Notes: a model not told the origin generated them from the letters alone. DNA of 44,561 bases from Gammaproteobacteria bacterium (GCA_009846005.1 VXYL01000025.1:1-44561), one strand, 5' to 3'. Shown: positions 17,189 through 26,700, counted from the stretch's first letter. Translations and numbers: made by a program.

Positions 17189-19360
17189 TCAAACGACGAT
17201 TTCCAGATCGAAGGGCGTGACCTCCCCGACAAGCGCGGCGGTCGCATAGCCCGCGCGGCGAAGCGCTCTTATGCAACTGTCGGCGGTGGCGCTGGGCACG
17301 CCCGCGAGCAGGCCCCCTGCAGTCTGGGGGTCCGCCAGCATACGCAAGGCGGGCGCATCGGCGTCAGCCCCGCTAATCTCGAAGTCGTCCAACGAGCGCT
17401 GGTTGTTCGCCTGTAGCGAACTCTCAACGCCCGCCCCCATCAGCTCAACCGCGCCGGGTAGCGTCGGCACGTCGTTCGCCCGGATTCTTGCCCCGGTACC
17501 GGACGCTCGCGTCATCTCGGACAGGTGGCCGGCGAGCCCGAACCCAGTGACGTCCGTGCAGCCCCGGGCACCGTGTTCGCGCAATATCCGGGCAGCGACC
17601 GCGTTCGAGCTATCCATGTGGTCGATGGCGCCAAGCAGGTATTCGGCCCGTGTCCGGCCTTGCATGGCCCCGGCGAGCAAGGCTCCGGTGCCGATGGCCC
17701 GGGTCAGCACGAGCTGTTCCCCCGCACTCAAGGCACCCTTTGCCAGCGGCGCTTCGGCAAGGGTTCCGGTGACGCTGAATGCCAACCCCAACTCGGCACC
17801 CTCCGCAGAATGGCCACCGACGAGATCCACGCCATGCGCAGTGAATACGTCCAGCGCACCGGACATCATCTGGAACAGATCATCCTCCATCATCCGATCC
17901 GCCATCAGGGGTAGGGTCGCGATGGCAAGTGCGAACCTAGGTGCCGCGCCCATCGCGAAGAGGTCGTTCAAGGCATGGTGCGCGCTGACCCGGCCGAAGC
18001 GGTACGTATCGTCGATCATTGCCCGGAAACCGTCGCAAGTGATCGCCAAGGTATCCGCGCCAACCTGCACCACCGCCGCGTCCTCTCCGATACCCGACAG
18101 GGTCGACGACGATACCGGCACATGTAGGCGATTCAACACTGAGTTCAGGCTGTCTGCGCCGAGCTTCGCACCGCAACCACCGCAGCGCACCGTCGTCGGC
18201 AGGTCGTCGCGAAGCTCGGAAGATACTTTCGGTGTTTCCTCGAGAATGTTTGGTAACTCACTGAATTTACGCATGAAGCGTCGGTCAATCCACTTCTTCA
18301 TCGACCAGACCCAAGCCCCCGAGGCGTGGTACTTGCCGCGGCTTGCCACCGCCTTGCTGACTCCAAGACCCACGATCGCCATGGCGTGGCGTTGTGCTCG
18401 GAAGCGGCGCAACCGACGACCGGTCGCGAAGCGGCGCAGGTTCTCGGCGAGAGTCGGTCCCTGGCGCACCGCGTAGACGCCCGACTTCGGCCGCGGCTGG
18501 TCGACGGAGTGGGACCCGTCGCCAGCCGAGAAGATCTCGGGGTGCGACGTGGATTGGAGGTACCGGTTGATCGCCACATAGCCCGCCGCGTTGGTGTCGA
18601 TTCCAGACCCGGCGAACCAGTCCGGTGCTTCCACACCGGTCGTCCAGAGTGCGTGGTCCACTGCGATCGACGTGCCGCCGGCGATGAGTTCCCCGTTGCG
18701 CGCTTGCGAGACGCGGGTACCGGTCACCACCGCGATGCCCCGTTCCTTGAGCGCATCCTCGAGCAGTCGACGCGCCTTGGGAGCGAGGCCGGGCAGGATC
18801 TCCTGATTGGCGTCCAAGAGCGTGCAGCGGGTGCCGGGGTAGCGGTGATTGATCGCCAACGCCAGTTCGACCCCGCCCGGACCCGCGCCGACGATTCCCA
18901 ACCGCGCAGGCGGCGAGCCGTTTGCCGTGAGTTCCCGCCACACCGGCAGGAAACGGCCGATAGGCTTCACGGGGGTTACGAAATCGGACGCAAATCGTTC
19001 ACCGGGCACACCGCCGGTGTTGATCGATAGCACGTCGTAGCGTAGTGGCGGACGGTCCGCGAAGAGGATTCGGCGCTCCGCGGCATCGATGCCCGACGCC
19101 TCGGCGGCGATAAAACGGGCATCGGCGAACCGCGCAAGCTTCGCCAGATCAATGTGAATGTCGTCCCAGTCGTAGGCGCCGGCAACGTAGCCCGGGAGCA
19201 TTCCGGTATACGGCGAATGGGGTTCCCTAGCCACGATGGTGAGACGCAGCCCGGGTTCAGGCCGCATGCCGAATCGTTTCAAGACCTGGACGTTGGCGTG
19301 TCCTCCCCCCAAAAGCACGATGTCGCGAACCGGTGGAGCGGCGGATTTCATGGAACGCAT
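17189..19360 (-). CDS. selD: FAD/NAD(P) oxidoreductase-SelD fusion (selenide, water dikinase)
   Basis: A 723-residue two-domain protein. Residues 1-370 are a pyridine nucleotide-disulfide/NDH-2-like oxidoreductase: LLGGGHANV near 16-24 for FAD, GIVGAGPGGVEL (155-166) for the second dinucleotide site, and FSAGD at 277-281. Residues about 385-723 are selenophosphate synthetase, which makes selenophosphate from selenide and ATP; the catalytic Cys-x-x-Lys appears as Cys396-Gly-Ala-Lys399 (CGGCGAK), with GEDAAV, HALNDLFAMGA and VTGFGLAGHL following. This fusion is known from other bacteria; the oxidoreductase half may supply reduced selenium. The active site is Cys, not Sec. No selA, selB or selU is seen in the window. 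It is last in a minus-strand run, 37 bases after the redoxin gene. Confidence 0.92.
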   Translation of the reverse strand: MRSMKSAAPPVRDIVLLGGGHANVQVLKRFGMRPEPGLRLTIVAREPHSPYTGMLPGYVAGAYDWDDIHIDLAKLARFADARFIAAEASGIDAAERRILFADRPPLRYDVLSINTGGVPGERFASDFVTPVKPIGRFLPVWRELTANGSPPARLGIVGAGPGGVELALAINHRYPGTRCTLLDANQEILPGLAPKARRLLEDALKERGIAVVTGTRVSQARNGELIAGGTSIAVDHALWTTGVEAPDWFAGSGIDTNAAGYVAINRYLQSTSHPEIFSAGDGSHSVDQPRPKSGVYAVRQGPTLAENLRRFATGRRLRRFRAQRHAMAIVGLGVSKAVASRGKYHASGAWVWSMKKWIDRRFMRKFSELPNILEETPKVSSELRDDLPTTVRCGGCGAKLGADSLNSVLNRLHVPVSSSTLSGIGEDAAVVQVGADTLAITCDGFRAMIDDTYRFGRVSAHHALNDLFAMGAAPRFALAIATLPLMADRMMEDDLFQMMSGALDVFTAHGVDLVGGHSAEGAELGLAFSVTGTLAEAPLAKGALSAGEQLVLTRAIGTGALLAGAMQGRTRAEYLLGAIDHMDSSNAVAARILREHGARGCTDVTGFGLAGHLSEMTRASGTGARIRANDVPTLPGAVELMGAGVESSLQANNQRSLDDFEISGADADAPALRMLADPQTAGGLLAGVPSATADSCIRALRRAGYATAALVGEVTPFDLEIVV

Positions 19361-19397
19361 CTCAAGCGACCATTCCCCGACGTCCGCGTCACGGACG

Positions 19398-20015
19398 CTA
19401 GTGGTGGTGGTGCTTGTCGCGGGGTGCGGACACCTGGTCGCGGCCGGGAAAGTTGATCAGGCAGCCGATGGCCTCGATCGACGTGACGACCGGCCGCTCG
19501 CCCGCGAGGACTGCCGTGACAGCATCGATTACGTAGTGATTGCCCGCTTCCTTGCGCTGACGTTCGTAGACGAGTCGGTCGTTGATGGGCCCCCGGTAGG
19601 CGATGGACCGCGATCGCGCGTCGATGACCAGGGCTTCCGCCGTGCGGGTCAGGGCCAGCGCTTCACCCACTTGCTGCGTGTCGTCTACCAGCACGGGAAG
19701 ATCGATGCCCCACGCCTCTGCTTCCGCCCGGATGGAAGCGTCGTCATCCTGCAGGTTCGAATTGATCATCAGGAATCGGACCGGCTCGCCCTCGAATCGC
19801 TTGCGTACAGCCGTCAAGTCGACCAGCGCGTTGCGTACCACGGGGCAGCCGTTGCCCTGCACCATGAGTACGATCGCCCTCGCGTCGCCCTCGTCGAAGA
19901 GCTCATGGCCGGTGCCCGTTTGGTCGGTGAGGGCGAAGTTGTCCACCGGCATGGCCGAAACCGACGCCGCCAGCAACGCGGCAATCACCGTCAAGCGGGG
20001 TAGACGATGCGTCAT
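19398..20015 (-). CDS. exported redoxin (thioredoxin-fold) protein with C-terminal His tail
   Basis: A 205-residue protein with a cleavable signal peptide (MTHRLPRLTVIAALLAASVSA) and an AhpC/TSA-like thioredoxin fold. The active-site position reads GNGCPVVRNAL (Cys57), so only the first Cys of a CxxC is present; a second Cys sits near 183 (EAIGCLINF), as in some exported redoxin-like proteins, and could be a resolving residue. The chain ends in Asp-Lys-His-His-His-His, a possible metal-binding tail. It should act in the periplasm in thiol or peroxide chemistry; partner unknown. It is 55 bases downstream of the MFS gene and 37 upstream of the SelD fusion. Confidence 0.8.
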   Translation of the reverse strand: MTHRLPRLTVIAALLAASVSAMPVDNFALTDQTGTGHELFDEGDARAIVLMVQGNGCPVVRNALVDLTAVRKRFEGEPVRFLMINSNLQDDDASIRAEAEAWGIDLPVLVDDTQQVGEALALTRTAEALVIDARSRSIAYRGPINDRLVYERQRKEAGNHYVIDAVTAVLAGERPVVTSIEAIGCLINFPGRDQVSAPRDKHHHH

Positions 20016-20070
20016 GCAAGCGGTCCCATGGTTCCCGGCGGCAGTATATCAACTACCGGTTGTGACGTAG

Positions 20071-21318
20071 TCAGCGGGGTCCCGTCGAGGCGGGCGAAAA
20101 CACCTGCCGTGCCCAAACCAATACCACCATGGTCACGAGTACGGGCGGTATCGACGCCCACAGCACGGCATGCCAGCCGAAGAACTGGATTACCACCCCC
20201 GCGCTCAGCGAACCCATCGCCGACAGCCCGAACACGCTGAAGTCGTTGACAGCCTGAGCGCGAAACCGCTCCGCCGGTTGGTGGGCGTTCGCAAGCAACG
20301 TGGTGCCACCGATGAACAGGAAGTTCCAGCCAACGCCCAAGGCCACCATCGACACGCCGTAGTGGAGCACTTCACGCCCTAGGAATCCGACCACCACCAT
20401 TACGCCGAAGATCGCGGTGCCGGCGAGCATGACCCGCACCGCACCGAACCTCCCGATCAGCGCACCGGTAAAGAGGGAGGGGATGTACATGGCAAGAACG
20501 TGCGCCTGCACCACCGCTGCGGCGCTTTCGAGCGGGTGACCATCGCCAACATGCATGGCCAACGGTGCCGCGGTCATGACGAACACCATCACGCCCTGCC
20601 CCACCGCCGCACCGAGCACCGGCACGACAAAGACCCATCGAGCGACCATGAAACGCAATGGCCGGACATCGCGAGTCGACGGTGCGGACGTTTGCGCAAC
20701 CGCATCGCGCAGCAGCAGCAATAGCGCGCCAGCCAACACGTAGCTTGCCGCAATCGCCATGAACGTGCCAGCAAACGGGGCTCCGTCCACCCAGGACTCG
20801 CCCCGCACCGCGAACTCCGGTCCAAGAATCGCGCCGACGATCGACCCCAGCAGGATGACCGACACCGCCTGCGGGGCAAACGGCTCCGCAACGCTCTCTG
20901 CTGCGGCGAAGCGATACTGCTGCGAGAACGCCGCGGAGAACCCCACCAGGAGCCCGCCCAGGCAGAACAGCGGGAAACTCTCGGTGGCCATGGCCCACAT
21001 CGAGACCAGCGCCCCGAGCATGCCTAGGGCCGCACCGCAGCCAAAACCTCGCGCCCGACCGACGCTCGACATCAACCATGCCGCGGGCACGGTGGCCATG
21101 GCGGTGCCGACCACAAACAAGGACAGCGGCAGGGTCGACAGCGCCGGGCTCGGCGCCAACAGCCGGCCGACGATTCCCCCTAGGGTTACCAGGGAGATCG
21201 TGGCGGTGATCGCGACCATCTGCGCCACGAGCAGGATCGCGATGTTGCGTTTGAGCAACTCGGTCAGGATTTGGACGGCCTCCGGGTTTGCGGCGTGGCG
21301 TAAACCACCGGACACCAC
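20071..21318 (-). CDS. MFS transporter
   Basis: About 12 membrane helices in 415 residues with the MFS layout: an N-terminal six-helix half, a central basic loop (RDAVAQTSAPSTRDVRPLRF) and a second half with GALIGRFGAVRVMLAG, the equivalent of the loop 2-3/8-9 motif. Substrate cannot be read from sequence; such proteins export or import small metabolites or drugs. The GTG at 21318 is 15 bases past the dinB stop; a TTG slightly downstream (before LKRNIAILL) is a possible alternative start, since the first 20 residues are not part of the fold. Probably co-transcribed with dinB. Confidence 0.82.
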   Translation of the reverse strand: MVSGGLRHAANPEAVQILTELLKRNIAILLVAQMVAITATISLVTLGGIVGRLLAPSPALSTLPLSLFVVGTAMATVPAAWLMSSVGRARGFGCGAALGMLGALVSMWAMATESFPLFCLGGLLVGFSAAFSQQYRFAAAESVAEPFAPQAVSVILLGSIVGAILGPEFAVRGESWVDGAPFAGTFMAIAASYVLAGALLLLLRDAVAQTSAPSTRDVRPLRFMVARWVFVVPVLGAAVGQGVMVFVMTAAPLAMHVGDGHPLESAAAVVQAHVLAMYIPSLFTGALIGRFGAVRVMLAGTAIFGVMVVVGFLGREVLHYGVSMVALGVGWNFLFIGGTTLLANAHQPAERFRAQAVNDFSVFGLSAMGSLSAGVVIQFFGWHAVLWASIPPVLVTMVVLVWARQVFSPASTGPR

Positions 21319-21333
21319 ACCAAAGGGCGTCCC

Positions 21334-22572
21334 CTACGCGCCTTCTGGCGGCGCCGTTTCCGTGGCACGAACGTCTAGGTAGTCGAGGTTCACGCCGGCA
21401 CTTGCAACGGTACCCCAATCGGCGAGATCGCGCGCACGCATCAGTACGCGTCGACCAAAGCGGTGTATCAGGTCATCGACCGTCGTCTCCAGTTCACGTA
21501 CCGCGTGGTCTTCGAACAGGTCGAGTTGCCGGTCGCCTTCGCGTTCTACCAGGTCGAAGGCCGCCATGCCGACCAGGCGGAACGGTCCAGGGTCGTTGAA
21601 CTGGTCGAGCAGGCTTTCGGCCGCAGCGAGTAGTTCTGCGCCCAGATCGACACCTTGGCGGAGCTTGCGCTGCCGCGTCAGCATTTTGAACCGGTTCGTT
21701 TTCAGCCGAACCCGAATCCCGTGCGCGACGTAGCGCTTCGCCCGCAGCCGCCGTCCAATCCGTTCAGACGCCCGACGCAGGTGCAATCCGATGTCCTCGC
21801 GACGTGACACGTCGGCGCTCAACGTTCGATCCGAACCGATGCTCCGTGCGACGCGTGTCCTGTTCACCGGCCTCGGGTCGGTCGCGTTCGCCAGGGCCGC
21901 GAAGTGCGCACCGAGACTCCCCATCCTGCCGAGCACGCTGGCATCCGCTGTCGCGACATCGCCAATGGTCTGCAGACCCAACGCGTGCAGGCGCGGCACC
22001 GTCTTGGGTCCGGCACCCCATAGCCTTGAGACCGGCAACGGGGCGAGCCACGCCTTGGCACCGTCGGCGGGGACGACGGTCAGGCCATCCGGCTTGTCAT
22101 GGGCGCTCGCGACCTTGGCCACGTACTTCGTGCTTGCGACACCCACCGAGATGTTGAGCCGCGTAGCCTCGCGAACCGACTGCTTGATCTTCCGACCCAT
22201 TTCGCGCGGCGCGCCGAACAGGCGTTCCGCTCCGGTCATATCCACGAACGCCTCGTCCATGGACAACGCCTCGACGCGCGGCGAGAAGTCGGACAGTGTG
22301 TCCATGACCTGTGACGAGACCTGCTCGTAGCGGTCGAAACGCGGCCCCACGACAATCGCGTCGGGACACCGGCGCAGCGCCTGGCCAACCGGCATTGCGC
22401 TGGAAACCCCGTAGGGCCGGGCCTCATAGCTCGCGGTCAGGACGACGCCACGCGCGCTCTTCGGTCCCACCAGCACGGGCTTGCCGCGCAGGCTTGGATC
22501 GTCGAGTTGCTCCACGGCGGCGTAGAAGGCATCCATGTCCGCATGGACAACGATTCGGGGCCACAGGTCCAT
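21334..22572 (-). CDS. dinB: DNA polymerase IV (translesion Y-family polymerase)
   Basis: A 412-residue Y-family polymerase that copies damaged templates. Catalytic carboxylates are Asp12 (HADMD), Asp106 and Glu107 (SMDEAF); Tyr17 is at the steric-gate position (AFYAAVE). The helix-hairpin-helix thumb (WGAGPKTVPRLHALGLQTIGDVA) and little-finger domain follow, and QLDLF at about 349-353 is a canonical beta-clamp binding motif, placed some 59 residues before the C-terminus rather than at the very end. ATG 22572 is chosen because the conserved IVVHADMD begins only seven residues on; a longer frame would run into the methyltransferase gene. No ribosome site precedes it. A SOS box sits 12 bases upstream, so DNA-damage induction is expected. 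Confidence 0.93.
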   Translation of the reverse strand: MDLWPRIVVHADMDAFYAAVEQLDDPSLRGKPVLVGPKSARGVVLTASYEARPYGVSSAMPVGQALRRCPDAIVVGPRFDRYEQVSSQVMDTLSDFSPRVEALSMDEAFVDMTGAERLFGAPREMGRKIKQSVREATRLNISVGVASTKYVAKVASAHDKPDGLTVVPADGAKAWLAPLPVSRLWGAGPKTVPRLHALGLQTIGDVATADASVLGRMGSLGAHFAALANATDPRPVNRTRVARSIGSDRTLSADVSRREDIGLHLRRASERIGRRLRAKRYVAHGIRVRLKTNRFKMLTRQRKLRQGVDLGAELLAAAESLLDQFNDPGPFRLVGMAAFDLVEREGDRQLDLFEDHAVRELETTVDDLIHRFGRRVLMRARDLADWGTVASAGVNLDYLDVRATETAPPEGA

Positions 22573-22578
22573 GAGATC

Positions 22579-22607
22579 AGAATACTGTATGCACAAACAG
22601 CATTCAA
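22579..22607 (-). promoter_or_regulatory. sigma70-type promoter of dinB
   Basis: Reading the minus strand, TTGAAT (22607-22602), a 17-base spacer, and TATTCT (22584-22579) make a good promoter. The -35 overlaps the stop of the upstream methyltransferase gene. The expected transcription start falls at about 22571-22574, essentially on the dinB ATG at 22572, so the transcript may be leaderless. Confidence 0.65.
22585..22600. promoter_or_regulatory. LexA (SOS) box
   Basis: CTGTATGCACAAACAG on the plus strand, CTGTTTGTGCATACAG on the minus strand, matches the gammaproteobacterial LexA consensus CTGT-N8-ACAG at all eight fixed positions. It fills the spacer between the dinB -35 and -10, the standard place for repression. 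It lies 12 bases upstream of the dinB start codon. Confidence 0.88.
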
Positions 22608-23257
22608 GATCGTACTCGGCCCTTGCCCTGGGGACCTGCGCCGCCCGGCCGCGTACCGACAACGATCCAGAGAGGATCGGCGTGCGCCGGCGAACGATCC
22701 TCGAAGCCGATGTCGACGAATCCGGCGTGGTGCAGGTAGGCGGACACCAAGCGCACGCGATCCACCGGACCCAAGGCGCGGAACGCCAGGATGGCCTTGG
22801 TCGGGAAACACCGGTGGGACATGGCCACGGCAACGCGGCCGCCCGGCGTCAATACGCGTGCAAGATCGCCGAATACCGCCAACGGCTGGACAAGATACTG
22901 GATGGAAACCGCGATGAGCGCCCGGTCGAACGCGGCATCTTCGTACGGCAGATGCGGATCGTCGTTCAGGTCATGTACAGCCGCATCGGTCAGCCGCGGG
23001 TTCGCGGCAAGTTCCTGTTCGTTCATCCCGAGGCCGGCAACGCGCGCGTAGTCGACGTCCGGCAGATGCGAGATCCACGATGACATCAGGTCGAGGACGC
23101 GGGACCCCGGCGGCAGGAACTCCCCGTAGTAACCGGTTAGCGCCGCGATGGTGTCGTCGTCGATGTGCGCGACGAATCGCGGTTCTCGGTAGAACACCGC
23201 GTCCGCCGCCTCGTCTTCGCGTTCGAAGAACCGATCGGGAAACGCGGGGTCGGTCAT
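22604..23257 (-). CDS. class I SAM-dependent methyltransferase-like protein
   Basis: A 217-residue protein with a Rossmann-type methyltransferase layout: motif I region SRVLDLMSSWISHLP, an acidic motif II region (VAGLGMNEQEL), then VHDLNDDPHLPYEDAAFDRALIAVSIQYL and the late-strand segment LARVLTPGGRVAVAMSHRCFPTKA. The usual GxGxG of motif I is replaced by LMSSW, a variant seen in a subgroup of these proteins, so SAM binding is probable but not shown. Substrate unknown. It is 30 bases downstream of the ferredoxin gene and its stop overlaps the dinB promoter. Confidence 0.75.
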   Translation of the reverse strand: MTDPAFPDRFFEREDEAADAVFYREPRFVAHIDDDTIAALTGYYGEFLPPGSRVLDLMSSWISHLPDVDYARVAGLGMNEQELAANPRLTDAAVHDLNDDPHLPYEDAAFDRALIAVSIQYLVQPLAVFGDLARVLTPGGRVAVAMSHRCFPTKAILAFRALGPVDRVRLVSAYLHHAGFVDIGFEDRSPAHADPLWIVVGTRPGGAGPQGKGRVRS

Positions 23258-23287
23258 CTATCGCTCTGCGGATCGACCCGTGAGGGC

Positions 23288-23605
23288 CTACTCGGGCGCA
23301 GGCACATGGATGACGATGCCGTCGAGGTCCTCCCGGATCACGATCTGGCAGGTCAACCGGCTGGTGAACCGGCGACCGGGCACGAATTCCAGGATGTCGG
23401 CCTCGTCGTCGACCGGGGCACCGACGCGGTCGAACCACGCCGCGCCAACGAACCCGTGGCAGGTCGAACACGTGCACCCCCCGCCGCACTGAGCCCGAAT
23501 GCCAGGCACGCCGTTGTCAACGGCACAATCCATGATGCTCTGCCCGGGCATGCCCGCATGCGTTTCGCGGGATCCGTCCGGCTGAATAAAAACGATCGTC
23601 GCCAT
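23288..23605 (-). CDS. adrenodoxin-type [2Fe-2S] ferredoxin
   Basis: A 105-residue ferredoxin with the ligand set Cys40-x5-Cys46-x2-Cys49 and Cys86, as in adrenodoxin, putidaredoxin and Isc-type ferredoxins. An extra Cys44 lies inside the loop. It would pass single electrons to a P450, an oxygenase or Fe-S assembly; no P450 or ferredoxin reductase gene stands beside it, though the distal FAD oxidoreductase domain of the SelD fusion in the same run is a conceivable partner (inference). It is not flanked by isc genes. It heads the minus-strand run, transcribed from the 158-base divergent region shared with the GH16 gene. Confidence 0.88.
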   Translation of the reverse strand: MATIVFIQPDGSRETHAGMPGQSIMDCAVDNGVPGIRAQCGGGCTCSTCHGFVGAAWFDRVGAPVDDEADILEFVPGRRFTSRLTCQIVIREDLDGIVIHVPAPE

Positions 23606-23692
23606 GCTGTCACGCTACGCAACCGACGGCACTCTAGCGAGCGCCATCGTTGGGCGCCAGCGACGCCGCGGTTTGCACCCGTGCCGAGCAGG

Positions 23693-23722
23693 TTGACAGC
23701 GTTGTCACCTCAAGCGTACGGT
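23693..23722 (+). promoter_or_regulatory. promoter of the glucan utilisation locus
   Basis: A consensus -35 TTGACA (23693-23698) is followed after 18 bases by TACGGT (23717-23722), a weak -10. The GH16 start codon is about 40 bases further, behind AAAGGGGG. A strong -35 with a poor -10 and an overlapping operator fits regulated expression. Confidence 0.5.
23694..23707. promoter_or_regulatory. LacI-family operator
   Basis: TGACAGCGTTGTCA has perfect 5-bp arms TGACA/TGTCA and the central CG step characteristic of LacI-family operators (TGnnAnCGnTnnCA type). It overlaps the -35 of the GH16 promoter, the right place for repression by the LacI-family regulator encoded at 29595. I saw no second copy in the intergenic regions I read. 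Confidence 0.7.
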
Positions 23723-23763
23723 CGGCTGGCTAGCCATCATGTTCGAAAGGGGGATATTCGTTC

Positions 23764-26700
23764 ATGGCATGCATCCCGAAGAAGCGCTTCGGCTGCAGTC
23801 CGATCCCTACCCTGGCCATGGCGTCGCTGGCGTCCGCCCTGATCGGCGGCTGCAGCGGCGGCAACACCGACTCGGCCCAGGGCGGCAACCAACCAACGAC
23901 CATCCTCACGCCCAAGGGATGGGAACTCGTCTGGGCCGACGAGTTCGACGGCAGTTCTCTGGACACCGTCCATTGGAACATCCAGACCGGCGATGGGAGC
24001 GCCGAGGGCATCCCCGGTTGGGGCAACAACGAACTGCAGAGCTACCAGGCGGAGAATGTCTCCGTTTCCGGAGGCAACCTCGTCATCACCGCAAGGCAAG
24101 ACGGTGCAGCGGATGGACGCGCGTACACCTCCGGCCGGATCAATACCGCCGGCAACCTGGACATCACCTATGGTCGCGTCGAAGCGAACATCCACGCCCC
24201 CGCGGGCCAGGGCCTGTGGTCGGCGTTCTGGATGCTGCCGACGAATTCCGCGTACGGCACTTGGGCCGCCGGCGGCGAGATCGACATCATGGAGGTGTTC
24301 TCGCGCGATCCGACGCCATTCACCCAGGCCGCGCTCCATTACGGGATGGCATGGCCGCTCAACACCTTCATCTATGCCAAGTACGAGGGCATCGATCCCG
24401 CCGACGGCTTTCACGTCTATGCCGTGGAGTGGGACGAACAGGAACTCCGCTGGTTCGTGGACGGCACGCACTACTACACGGTGCGGCGATCGACGTACTG
24501 GAACCACTACAAGGACGCGTCAACCAACGCACACGTCTCGGGCGGTGATTCAGCGCCTTTCGACCGCCCTTTCCACCTGCTCTTGAATCTCGCGGTGGGC
24601 GGCAACCTGCCCGGTGCCCCGGTCCCGGGGGCACTGCCCGGCGAACTCCGGGTCGACTACGTGCGCGTCTACGAATGCAACCTCAATACCGCCACCGGCG
24701 TCGGCTGTGACGGCTTCGCCGACTACACCTCCCCCACCGTCACGCCACCCTTGCCGGACGATGTCTACCGGGCGGTCTACGAGCTCTACGTAGACGCGGT
24801 CGGACCGCTCCTCTTTCCGGACACGGAAGACGCCGTAACCCTCGACTTCGGCGTCTACGACGCCGGTGGCGCGCTCGTCTTGTCGGAAGTCGACACCGGC
24901 GGTGACCGCGGCATGGTGATCGACGTCAGTACATCCGGTGGCGGCAACTTCTCCATATACCCCGCGAGCCTGGAGCGACAAACGTTGTTCGGCATGGGCA
25001 ATGCCTCCGACCCCGGAAGCTACGCTGGCGAATTGCAGTTCGATCTATACGTGTTCGGCGACGAGACCGACACCGACAGCAGCCTGCAGGTCAAGATCGA
25101 CAGCGGATTCCCCGATCTGGGGTTTGTCGATCTCCCCTTCTCGACACTGACCAAGGACGAATGGACCACGGTGACCGTGCAGATCAGCGACATTGCCCAC
25201 AACCCTGGACACTTCGGCGGCGGACCCGTCGATCTCGGGCAGGTGTTGAGTCTGTTCGTGCTCGAACCCACGAGCTCCGCGCACCTGCAAGTCGACAACA
25301 TCCGCCTCATATGTGCCCATGTCCGTCCGGGCGACTGCGGCATCACGCCGCCCGCCCCACCGCCGCCGCCAACGGGCGAACCCCAACCGGTCTACATCGA
25401 CGCCGTGGACCCGATCTGGGACGTAGGCATCAACGGGGCGGACTCCGGGTCGGGATGGGCCAACTACGCCGACGGCACCAACCCCGCCAACAAGGTCCAA
25501 TGGAACGAAGTCGAGGCGGACGACCCGGCGCGCGGGGAGATCCTCGAGGTCACCTTCTCCGGAAGTGAAGCCTTCGGGGTCTGGTTCATCCAGTCCAGCA
25601 TGGGCATCGACCTAAGCGCCTACGCACCCGGCGTGGTGAGCTTCGATATCAAGGTCGACGACTACGGTGCCAACGAGGACGGCATGACCATGAAGATCGA
25701 CTGCGTCTTTCCCTGCACGAGCGGCGATCAGCGCATCGGCAAGGTAGGTGATGGCGCGTGGGAGACGGTTGAGATCCCGGTCGCTCAGTTGCTGGGCGGC
25801 GGTTTGAACCTGAGCACCGTCAACACCGGGATCGTGGTCTTCCCCACGGTCCAGAGCAGCGAGTTGACCTTCCAGCTCGACAATGTCCAGTGGCTTCCCG
25901 GCGACGCGCCAGGCGCCGCCGGCGCCGTCGTGCTCTACGACGAGGCTGTCGCGGAAGGCTGGTTCCTATGGGACTGCTGTGGGGGTGCCACGTTCGGCGA
26001 GGTCGCAGACGACGCCGACCACGGCAACGTCGTCGAACTGGCCTTCGGCGCCACGGGTACCGTAACCGGATTCCAGGCGATCGAAGGGGTCGATGTCAGT
26101 GCGCTCGCATCCGGCACTCTCGAGTTCGACTTCAAGGAGGTGAGTCCGCCGCCGGAAGGGTCCGTCTGGCGCTTGAAGCTCGAGAGCAGCAATGCGGCGA
26201 CGTTTGTCGAGGTGCTGCTCACGGCCGCCGATAATCCCGCACCCGGCGCGGACTGGCAGCACTATGGCTTTGGTCTGAGCACCGACCTCGCGGGGCTCGA
26301 CCTCAGCGACGTCAAACTGGTGATGATCTTCCCGGACTGGGCCAACGCCGATGGCGCGGTCGGGCGCATCGACAACGTCCGTTTCGTGCCTGCGGGCGGA
26401 CCGGTGGAACTCTACGCCGATGTGCTGGCGGAAGGCTGGTTTCTTTGGGACTGCTGCGGGGCCGCCACGTTCGCCGAGGTGACGGACGACGAGGACCACG
26501 GCAACGTGATCGAGTTGTCCTTCCGTGCCGGCGGCACGGTCACAGGGCTACAGGCGACTGCCGGAGTCGATGCCAGCGCAACGGCAGGCGGTACCCTCGA
26601 GTTCGACTTCAAGGAGGTATCCCCGCCGCCCGACGGTTCGCAATGGCATGTCAAGCTCGAGAGCAGCGGCGCCGCCACCGCCGTGGACATCCTCATGACC

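Noticed and set aside
17189-19360. Selenocysteine in the SelD domain
   Set aside because: The active-site codon gives Cys396 and the frame has no internal TGA.
22573-22833. Longer DinB reading frame running into the methyltransferase gene
   Set aside because: The Y-family fold starts at MDLWPRIVVHADMD; the upstream part overlaps a supported gene and the SOS promoter.
23511-23523. CCGTTGTCAACGG as a second LacI operator
   Set aside because: It is within the ferredoxin coding sequence and lacks the central CG step of the operator at 23694.
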